Assembly (NCBI GenBank): GCA_947631435.1
Contig: CANRLM010000003.1
Location: 1 to 64,000 of the forward strand
Origin: an uncultured Akkermansia sp.
GTDB lineage: Bacteria; Verrucomicrobiota; Verrucomicrobiia; Verrucomicrobiales; Akkermansiaceae
Length of the DNA stretch: 64,000 nucleotides
Direction: 5' to 3'
Notes under the pieces: model-generated
What the model was told of the DNA's origin: nothing
The model's input: the letters and a program-made list of their open reading frames with translations, nothing else
Database searches by the model: none
Shown here: positions 56,932 to 64,000 of the stretch, in pieces
Position numbering within the stretch: the stretch's first letter is position 1
Layout of the letters: each line of letters starts with the position of its first letter
Program-made: the position numbers and the translations under genes

Positions 56932-58857
56932 CTACTTCTGCCGCGCCTCGGCGTCTGCCGCAATCGCCTTCCAGAGTGAATCCATGCCGGTCTGCACAGC
57001 GACCCTGGCAGCGTCAACATCTTCCCCGGGTTTGCCGTGAGCAAAGAGATAGAACTTGATCTTCGGTTCCGTACCGCTGGGACGTACAGCAAAACTGCGA
57101 CCGTCCTCCAGATCAACGAAGAGTAGTTTTTCAGCCGGCACCGGATCGCCCTCCGCATCCACCATAGTGCCGCCGGAGAAATCGCGGTGCGCCACCACCC
57201 TGACCCCATCCATCTCCACAGGAGGATTAGCAATATAACTCTGCGTGAGCGCGGCAATCTTCGCTGCGCCGTCTGCTCCCTCCATCACAAGATTCTTCCC
57301 CGCCTCGGCATAGTAGCCGTACTGCTTGTATATCGAGCTCAGGCAGTCCATGAGATTGCTGCCCCGCGTGGTCAGGTAAGCGTTCAACTCCGCCAGGCAG
57401 AGAGCAGCCGCGTTGGCATCTTTGTCACGCACAAAGTCCTGGGCCAGGTAGCCATAGCTCTCCTCCCCGCCGAAAACGAAGTACTTGCTATGCTGCAATC
57501 GCAGGGAGCGCGTTGTCCCTTCATCCAGCTTTCGATAATTTTTGCGCAGCTCCTCCGGAATAGCGCGTTCGTACTTGCCGAGCTTGGCGGCAATATACTT
57601 GAAACCGGTGAGCACATTCACTGTGGCGATACCGTAGGACGCCGCGATGGCATCTTGCAACGGACTTGTCACGTACGTCTTCACCATCACGGCATGTTTC
57701 CGATTCTCCGGTGTAACAATCCCCAGCTCGCACATGCTCATGCAACGATACCACGCCAGCAGACAGCCGGTCTGGTTGCCGGTGAGCAGCTGCATCTTGC
57801 CTGCAGCATCCCGAACCGCAATACCCATGCGATCGCTGTCCGGGTCGGTGGCGATGACCAGGTCTGCCCCCTCCTCATTCGCCTGCGCAATAGCCATATC
57901 CAACGCCGGCGCATTCTCCGGATTCGGGCTTTGTACAGTCGGGAAACGCCCGTCCTGCACATCCTGTGCTGCCACAGTGCTCACCTTGCACCCCAGTCCC
58001 TTCAGAAGCGGCACAATGCAGCGTCCGCCCGTACCGTGCAGATTGGTGTAAACCACCTTTGCAGAACTCTTCGCAAAAACCTCCGGACGCAGGATAATCC
58101 CTTTCAGCCGCTCGATAAAGCGCGCATCCATGTCCTTCCCGAGCACGCTGAGCGTCCCCTGTTGCTCCGGCGGCAGCGGATCATACTGGTCGCTCTGCAA
58201 AGCATTCACGCAGTCGATCACGCCCTTGTCATGTGGTGCCACAAGCTGTGCGCCGTCGTTAAAATAGGCCTTGAATCCATTGTCATGAGCCGGGTTATGG
58301 GAAGCAGTGATCACGACCCCCGTATCCGCATTCAACTCACGAATCGCGAATGAAACTTCCGGGGTGGAACAAGGCCCGTCGAACAACGCGCAGTCGCAAC
58401 CGGATTCCACCGCAATGCGCGCACAAAACTCCGCGAAATCCCGTGAAAAATGCCGCGTGTCGTGCCCAATAACCAGCATCGGCCTGCGCCCAGTGCCCGC
58501 AAATCCGCGCACGTACTCGATGAGTCCGCGCATCGCGCGCCCCACGTTAAAATAGTTCATGCACGCAGTACCCACGCAGGGGTGCTGAGGGCGCCCATTC
58601 ACGCCGCCACTGCCCTGCTCTGCGACAGTGACGACGGTGCCGATGGTGCGTCCCCGCAACCCACCGGTACCAAAAGCCAGAGTTTTATAAAAACGGTTGT
58701 TCAGCTCCTCCCATTGCTCATCCCGCGCCAGCTCCTCCACCGCCGCACGAACAACGGGGTCCTGCGTCCCATTCAAAAGCAACTTGATGTTCCCCAGAGA
58801 GGACGCAAGCAACTTCCCCTCTGTCACGGCCTTTTTCAATGTCTCAAGGTCTTTCAT
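56932..58857 (-). CDS. Phosphoglucomutase/phosphomannomutase
   Basis: VITASHNPAHDNGFKAYFNDGAQ; ATDPDSDRMGIAV; FGGEESYGYLAQDFVRDKDAN; VRPSGTEPKIKFYLF. Confidence 0.93.
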   Translation of the reverse strand: MKDLETLKKAVTEGKLLASSLGNIKLLLNGTQDPVVRAAVEELARDEQWEELNNRFYKTLAFGTGGLRGRTIGTVVTVAEQGSGGVNGRPQHPCVGTACMNYFNVGRAMRGLIEYVRGFAGTGRRPMLVIGHDTRHFSRDFAEFCARIAVESGCDCALFDGPCSTPEVSFAIRELNADTGVVITASHNPAHDNGFKAYFNDGAQLVAPHDKGVIDCVNALQSDQYDPLPPEQQGTLSVLGKDMDARFIERLKGIILRPEVFAKSSAKVVYTNLHGTGGRCIVPLLKGLGCKVSTVAAQDVQDGRFPTVQSPNPENAPALDMAIAQANEEGADLVIATDPDSDRMGIAVRDAAGKMQLLTGNQTGCLLAWYRCMSMCELGIVTPENRKHAVMVKTYVTSPLQDAIAASYGIATVNVLTGFKYIAAKLGKYERAIPEELRKNYRKLDEGTTRSLRLQHSKYFVFGGEESYGYLAQDFVRDKDANAAALCLAELNAYLTTRGSNLMDCLSSIYKQYGYYAEAGKNLVMEGADGAAKIAALTQSYIANPPVEMDGVRVVAHRDFSGGTMVDAEGDPVPAEKLLFVDLEDGRSFAVRPSGTEPKIKFYLFAHGKPGEDVDAARVAVQTGMDSLWKAIAADAEARQK

Positions 58858-59075
58858 AGCCACCTCGCATTCTAGCACACGCCCGACCTCTTGACAAGTA
58901 CCAGCTTCAGAACATGCGACAGCCATTTGCGTTTTCCAACATTCAGTTTTCTATTTATTGATTTTATGCATATTGCACATATTCCTTCCGAAGAATGCCC
59001 TCCCCTGTTCAAAACTGAACGGATCTCGGGTATCACTGCTTTCCATCCGCCGACACACCAGAATCCGGAGTACGC

Positions 59076-59849
59076 TCACTTGATCTGATCCGCTTTCAGT
59101 TTGGCGATAATTTCAGCCAGGGTGAGCGTTGGGGGAACAAGATAGTGCGGCTCTACCTCATCCATGGCAGGCATGTATTGTTGCGTCCGCCGTTCCCAGT
59201 CGGCAAACGACTCGCCACGGTGCACGGGGTCGTAGAGCGGGCGGATCTCTTTCCACGGACGTTTCTTGGCTCGTGGGATAGCACGAAGAACCTCACGCGC
59301 CTCGCTGAGCCTCGGGCGAAACCAGGACAGCGTGGTACCCAGTTCCTTAGCAATGGGATCAAGCAATATGTAAACGTAGCATGAGCCGCTGATAACAGAG
59401 CCATCGATGTAAAGCGCATACAGGGGATGCCCCTCAACAGAGGTCCGCTTCCAGCCACCTTCCCCTGTTTTCCACGCCCAAAGGAGATCCCCTAAATCTG
59501 GCGTCGGAAGTGGGGACGGAGATCCTCCTCCCACCTCCCGGCATTCTGCCATTTCCGGCGCTTGGATCATTCTCTCCGTATTCTCCAGCAACAGGTCGAT
59601 GTTATCCGACAACAGCTCCAGCACGTGTCCCGGTGGTACAGGTTGGCGGTTGTAAAATTCTACCGGCTGTGCCTTAAATTCATCCCACTCCTGTGTCGTC
59701 TTCGGACTATAATTGCGGACCTTGTTTGCAAACCTCTGCTCCGCGCTTTGAGGCGCCCTGCTCGAGGGCAAGATGAGTCCTTGCGATACGGATGCATTGG
59801 AGCGGAAGAAATCGCCATACGGCGAGGGTAATCTATCGAGTCTTAACAT
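59076..59849 (-). CDS. Hypothetical protein
   Basis: 257 aa ORF. Confidence 0.4.
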   Translation of the reverse strand: MLRLDRLPSPYGDFFRSNASVSQGLILPSSRAPQSAEQRFANKVRNYSPKTTQEWDEFKAQPVEFYNRQPVPPGHVLELLSDNIDLLLENTERMIQAPEMAECREVGGGSPSPLPTPDLGDLLWAWKTGEGGWKRTSVEGHPLYALYIDGSVISGSCYVYILLDPIAKELGTTLSWFRPRLSEAREVLRAIPRAKKRPWKEIRPLYDPVHRGESFADWERRTQQYMPAMDEVEPHYLVPPTLTLAEIIAKLKADQIK

Positions 59850-60201
59850 ATCTTTGAGTTGTGCTTGATTGTTTGAACGATCGACAGCACAGCCCTCAGA
59901 TACAGAAAACCGCAGCTTCCACCCGCTTTCAGGGTGAATGCCACGGCATCTCGTTCACTACAATCAGCGTTCCCGCCGAAGGATTGACCTGTGCCGTCAC
60001 ATTATTTGCCCATCCGCCGCACGCGCGGTTTCCGGAGTGACCTTACGGCGTCACCTGACCCATGCGCGAAAGTTTTTCTTCCGCTCTGTGCTTCCTTTCT
60101 ACCATCATTCCCCCGTCTCCGCAAGTGCAATCTTGCGTCTCATGAAAAAAACTTGATTCCTCCGCCATGGCATGCCCCAACTTCATTGAATCGCTATGGT
60201 T

Positions 60202-60699
60202 CTATTGTTCAAGATTGAAATTTCTCTGGGGAGTCAGTTCAAGATGATAGAGCGGATCATCGTCCAACAAGACAACTTCCGGCAAGATTTCTCCTGCTTT
60301 CCTTAAAGCTTCGGCCGTGCGCGTAAAAGTGCGTGTATCATTAGTAAGCACATAATCAACCTGTTCGGCTGCTGCCTGGGCAAGAATCATCGTGTCAGTG
60401 GCTATAAACTGCCGATCATGGGGCTCTTCCCGTTCGACTTTTTTTGCATCACAAGTTACAGCCCGAAATTTCGACGCTTTCTCAGCATGGGGCGTTCCAA
60501 AATTGGGAACACGAAAAGGCTGAGCGTAGACATCAGCCAAGTTGCCCCTGACGCCGTACTCGGCAAGTGTAAGCGGACTTATCATGACGCGGTGCTTTCC
60601 TTCCACTAATTTTCGTAGGCACTGCTCAGCAGAGACATGACAAGTGGCTTTCTCATTGAGTAACGAGATAAGAGCACACGTATCAAAGAGTACGGTCAT
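60202..60699 (-). CDS. PIN-domain protein (VapC-like nuclease)
   Basis: MTVLFDTCALISLLNEKATCH...FIATDTMILAQAAAEQVDYVLTNDTRTFTRTAEALRKAG. Confidence 0.7.
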   Translation of the reverse strand: MTVLFDTCALISLLNEKATCHVSAEQCLRKLVEGKHRVMISPLTLAEYGVRGNLADVYAQPFRVPNFGTPHAEKASKFRAVTCDAKKVEREEPHDRQFIATDTMILAQAAAEQVDYVLTNDTRTFTRTAEALRKAGEILPEVVLLDDDPLYHLELTPQRNFNLEQ

Positions 60700-61466
60700 T
60701 CTTCACCTCCCCTCACTGAAACCAACCACTCGTATGGATCATCCACTCCCTGCCAATCCTTTGTCCCCCGCTTGATAGCTGCCTCCAGTTTTTGCTCATC
60801 CAATACAGGCATATCGACGATTTCCTTAAGCGTATAATCCTTATACACCTGCTTCACAACATCGTATTTGCATTTCACCAAAACGCGAATGGTCTTGTAG
60901 AGGATATTCTCACTCAGTTCCTCCAAGAAGTGCCGATCTACTGATATCGTGTACTTGCCGCGCTCATTGGATAAATGAATATTCGGAGATCCCTCGCCAC
61001 CGGCATCGGTGACTGTTCCCTCAATCTCAAGCTCTGCCTCCTCTACACGATTCCGAACCGCCTTCCGATGAATATCTGAGCCGATACGTAAACACTGCCT
61101 TCCCTCGCATGTGACCCCATATTGCCTGTGCCCTTCCTTGGCATCTTGCTCCATCTGTAGGAAGACACTCAACCGCTCTCCGGGGATCTCCGTGGTCTGC
61201 CCCTTTGCATAACGATCACAATCTGCCACAAGGCCTGCAATAAGCGCCGGTGGCGCAGTCATCGTGGCCTTGATGGAACCATTCTCTAATTTGATGTCCA
61301 CGTTCTGCCCGACGAGCCGTCGCCATTGCCCCAAATACTTTGTGAGAGTGTCGAGGTCTGTGTTACGCAACGAGATCTCGCGACCATCATCTGTTACCCC
61401 TTTCACGGATAACTCGAGAGTCTTTCGTTCTTTTCGCTGCTCTGCGACATCCTCCATATGTGCCAA
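60696..61466 (-). CDS. Unknown 256-aa protein translationally coupled to the PIN gene
   Basis: Stop overlaps PIN start by 4 nt. Confidence 0.5.
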   Translation of the reverse strand: MAHMEDVAEQRKERKTLELSVKGVTDDGREISLRNTDLDTLTKYLGQWRRLVGQNVDIKLENGSIKATMTAPPALIAGLVADCDRYAKGQTTEIPGERLSVFLQMEQDAKEGHRQYGVTCEGRQCLRIGSDIHRKAVRNRVEEAELEIEGTVTDAGGEGSPNIHLSNERGKYTISVDRHFLEELSENILYKTIRVLVKCKYDVVKQVYKDYTLKEIVDMPVLDEQKLEAAIKRGTKDWQGVDDPYEWLVSVRGGEE

Positions 61467-61592
61467 TGTAACGCACTTTCACGTGAGAATCAAGAAAAAA
61501 GCCAAATCGCCTAATAGGCATTCTGATTCAAGGGAGAGCTAACCTCGTGGGACGCCCTGACATGCTCCCCATGTCCAAAACGATGGACTTTC

Positions 61593-61775
61593 CTTATGAA
61601 ATTTTCCCTCGATTTGCCAAATTTCTTATGTTCCTTTCATGATGTCTTATGTTATTTGGGTAAATCTTATGAAATTTGATGAATTTCTTATGAAAACTCC
61701 GTTTGATTTCACTTATTTCTTATGTTTCCTCTTTACTTTTGATGAATTTCTTATAGAATCACGATAAAACATAAG
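61593..61775. repeat. Helically phased CTTATG operator-like array
   Basis: CTTATG at 61593, 61625, 61646, 61666, 61687, 61719; CTTATA at 61750; inverted CATAAG at 61770. Confidence 0.75.
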
Positions 61776-61784
61776 ATTTACGCT

Positions 61785-63263
61785 ATGATTGAAAACGAGC
61801 TTCGTGAATTAATCGACAAAGTGCAGCGGCGGGGATGCGAAGGGCAGACTTTGGAAATCAAGTCCGCCCATAAAGGATGTCCCGAGAAGCTCTATGACAC
61901 CATATCTGCTTTTGCGAACCAGGATGACGGCGGCGTCCTGCTCTTCGGACTCGATGAGAAAGCTCACTTTGCGAAGGTGGGTGTGTACGATGCTCAGGAT
62001 TTGCAGAAGAAAGTAACTGAGTATGGGGAGCAGATGACGCCGGTGGTGCGCCCGGTTTTCACGGTGTACGATGAAGAGGGCGTAACTTTCGTTTCCGCCG
62101 AGATACCGCCTGTGGACGTTGCGGAGCGTCCGTGTTTCTATACGGCTGCCGGACGCGTTAGGGGGTCGTTTTCACGTGTGGGGGAAGCGGACAAGCACAT
62201 GACGGAGTATGAGGTGTACAGCTATGCGGCTTTTCGACAGAAAGTTCGCGATGATCTTCGTCCGGTCGAGGGCGCTTCGTTGGATGCGCTGGATCAAAAC
62301 AAGCTTGATGAATACATGGCGCTCATGCGGTCGGAAAGACCCAACCTCGCGCATATCCCCGAGGCTCAGCAGTACGAGCTCAACGGCATTGTGCGGGAGG
62401 GACGCGTCACCATGACCGCCCTGCTGCTCTTCGGCTTGGTTCCGCAGGCGTTTTACCCCCGCCTCTGCATCTCCGCCACCTGCGTTCCCGGCACGGACAA
62501 GGGAGCGGTGGATGCCGCAGGCAATCGCTTCACCGACACGAAGCGTCTTGAAGGAACCCTCCCGGAGATGTTGGCAAAAGCCCTGGACTTCGTGCGCCGC
62601 AATATGCGCACGGCTACAAAAATCAATCCCCAAACCGGCAAACGCATCGACCAACCGCAGTACCCGATGGAAGCCGTCCGCGAAGCCGTCTTGAACGCCC
62701 TGGTCCACCGCGACTACAGCGTCCACACCGAGAACATGCCCATCCAGCTGGACATGTACGAGGATCGCATGGAAATCGTCAATCCGGGCGGCTTGTACGG
62801 TCGGCTCACGCTTGACCAACTCGGCCACAGCCAGCCGGACACGCGCAACCCGGTGCTGATGACGGCCATGGAAACGCTCCACCTCACAGAGAATCTCTAC
62901 TCCGGCATCCCCACGATACGGCGCGCCATGGCGGAGTTCCATCTACCTGAGCCCACGTTCCGCAATTCGTCAGGAGCGTTCATGGTCATCCTCTCCAACG
63001 CTCCGGTAACCGCGCCCCCTTCCCTTTCCCAAGCAAAGAAGCAACTTCCCGCTGCCGCCAACTCAAAAAACTTGGTCGATTTCTGTCGCGTTCCACGCAC
63101 GCGCGCTGAAATCCTGGCCTATCTGGGCATCGCCTCAGCTCAGTACGCCCTTCAGCGCTACCTTGAGCCGCTCGTCCGCTCCGGCGCCATCCGCATGACC
63201 CTTCCCGACAAACCACGCAGCCACCGCCAGCAATTCATCGCCGCTGACAGCCCGCTGGAGTAG
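61785..63263 (+). CDS. AlbA_2/Schlafen-type domain ATP-binding regulator
   Basis: CEGQTLEIKSAHKGCPEKLYDTISAFANQDDGGVLLFGLDE; C-terminal EAVREAVLNALVHRDYSVHTENMPIQLDMYEDRMEIVNPGGLYG. Confidence 0.8.
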   Translation: MIENELRELIDKVQRRGCEGQTLEIKSAHKGCPEKLYDTISAFANQDDGGVLLFGLDEKAHFAKVGVYDAQDLQKKVTEYGEQMTPVVRPVFTVYDEEGVTFVSAEIPPVDVAERPCFYTAAGRVRGSFSRVGEADKHMTEYEVYSYAAFRQKVRDDLRPVEGASLDALDQNKLDEYMALMRSERPNLAHIPEAQQYELNGIVREGRVTMTALLLFGLVPQAFYPRLCISATCVPGTDKGAVDAAGNRFTDTKRLEGTLPEMLAKALDFVRRNMRTATKINPQTGKRIDQPQYPMEAVREAVLNALVHRDYSVHTENMPIQLDMYEDRMEIVNPGGLYGRLTLDQLGHSQPDTRNPVLMTAMETLHLTENLYSGIPTIRRAMAEFHLPEPTFRNSSGAFMVILSNAPVTAPPSLSQAKKQLPAAANSKNLVDFCRVPRTRAEILAYLGIASAQYALQRYLEPLVRSGAIRMTLPDKPRSHRQQFIAADSPLE

Positions 63264-63343
63264 GATAATCCGCTCACGTTCAGCATGATTGTACCATACA
63301 TTTCTCTTTATCCGATTATTTGAAAATAATGTAGCTATTTTTC

Positions 63344-63371
63344 TTGACTCCTCTGCTTGGTTCGCTATAAT
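63344..63371 (+). promoter_or_regulatory. Sigma70-like promoter of Abi_2-linked ncRNA
   Basis: TTGACT (63344-63349), 16-nt spacer, TATAAT (63366-63371). Confidence 0.75.
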
Positions 63372-63378
63372 GGGGGCA

Positions 63379-63455
63379 GATAACCTCCCCCGCTTAGGAT
63401 CATATTTTGCCTTCTGGCGGATATGAGAACCGCGCACATGGGGAGGGTTTTTTTT
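63379..63455 (+). ncRNA. Structured terminator-like RNA upstream of Abi_2 gene
   Basis: GATAACCTCCCCCGC ... GCGCACATGGGGAGGGT + T tract; termini identical to 49582-49648; inner hairpin TCATAT...ATATGA. Confidence 0.65.
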
Positions 63456-63464
63456 ACACGGATC

Positions 63465-64000
63465 ATGCAATATGGCAAGCAGCATCTTTCTTTCGTTGAA
63501 CAAGCTGAAAGACTTATTCAACGAGGGTTGGTTGCAAATAAGCAAGTGTTGATAGAACGGCTTAAGGCTGTAGGTTATTATCGTTTCACAGCTTACCTCC
63601 ATCCTTACAGGCTTCGGAATTCCGACGGTTCTCTGACTGACAATTATCAAAAGGGAATCACCCTCGAAAAAGTGTGGGACATCTACCTGTTCGACAGGAG
63701 ACTGCGTCTCCTGCTTTTGGATGCTATTGAGCGGATAGAAGTTGCGTTCCGTTGTTTGATTGCCTATTGTCACACAGAAAACGCTTCCCCTTTTGCATAT
63801 GCCAGCCCCTCATATTTTCCTAATTGGAAGCATTATGAGAAGATTCTGGAGAAAGTACGAGTCCCCGTTCTCAAAAATCAGGGAAAGGGTATTACCCCGT
63901 CTAATTTAGCAGGGATTGAGTTCGTCGATCATTTTATCCAAAAATATGGAGATTCTCACACGTATCTGCCACTTTGGATGGCAGTGAGTGTTTTGGATTT
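63465..64000 (+). CDS. Abi_2 family abortive-infection protein (AbiD/AbiF-like), truncated by window end
   Basis: My translation: MQYGKQHLSFVEQAERLIQRGLVANKQVLIERLKAVGYYRFTAYLHPYR...VWDIYLFDRRLRLLLLDAIERIEVAFRCLIAYC...; absent from the ORF list because it runs off the end. Confidence 0.85.
   Translation, partial: MQYGKQHLSFVEQAERLIQRGLVANKQVLIERLKAVGYYRFTAYLHPYRLRNSDGSLTDNYQKGITLEKVWDIYLFDRRLRLLLLDAIERIEVAFRCLIAYCHTENASPFAYASPSYFPNWKHYEKILEKVRVPVLKNQGKGITPSNLAGIEFVDHFIQKYGDSHTYLPLWMAVSVLD

Noticed and set aside
59938-60156. Plus-strand ORF in the 59850-60200 gap
   Set aside because: Short, compositionally biased translation with no domain or start-site support.
61529-61575. ACATGGGGAG on the minus strand as a third copy of the Abi_2-linked RNA
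   Set aside because: It is part of a GACATG-N5-CATGTC palindrome and lacks the GATAACCTCCCC arm and T tract.

Overview
The window is a bacterial chromosome segment carrying a complete-looking ~47.7 kb prophage integrated at the 3' end of a tRNA-His gene. The attachment core is a 14-bp direct repeat, GGGTGGCCAGTGGG, at 6356-6369 and 54019-54032. The left host flank has a GH27/36-like glycosidase, a DUF1287 protein and valS. The right flank has tRNA-His, asnS, a phosphohexomutase and a small defence-like island: a PIN-domain gene, an AlbA_2/Schlafen-type ATP-binding gene behind a helically phased repeat array, and a truncated Abi_2 gene.

The prophage combines a lambda-like head (TerL/GpA, portal, ClpP-type protease), a P2-like contractile tail (sheath, tube, E/E' frameshift, tape measure, D, V, W, J, I, two fibres), a replication/recombination block with several unknown families, and a divergent lysogeny/moron island. 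That island runs double-HTH repressor, double-TIR protein, C-terminal TM protein, HicAB, then a noncoding RNA locus.

The most interesting signal is this RNA locus (49373-49765). It has a sigma70-like promoter, three hairpins whose stems differ in sequence but keep GNRA loops, each followed by GUUGAGUUGAAACUU, and then a terminator-like RNA. The 5' 15 nt and 3' 17 nt of that last RNA are identical to a separately promoted RNA directly upstream of the Abi_2 gene at 63379-63455. This suggests an RNA-regulated Abi_2 system next to the prophage, with a prophage-borne cognate or decoy RNA. All calls come from reading the sequence and the ORF translations; no database searches or folding computations were run.
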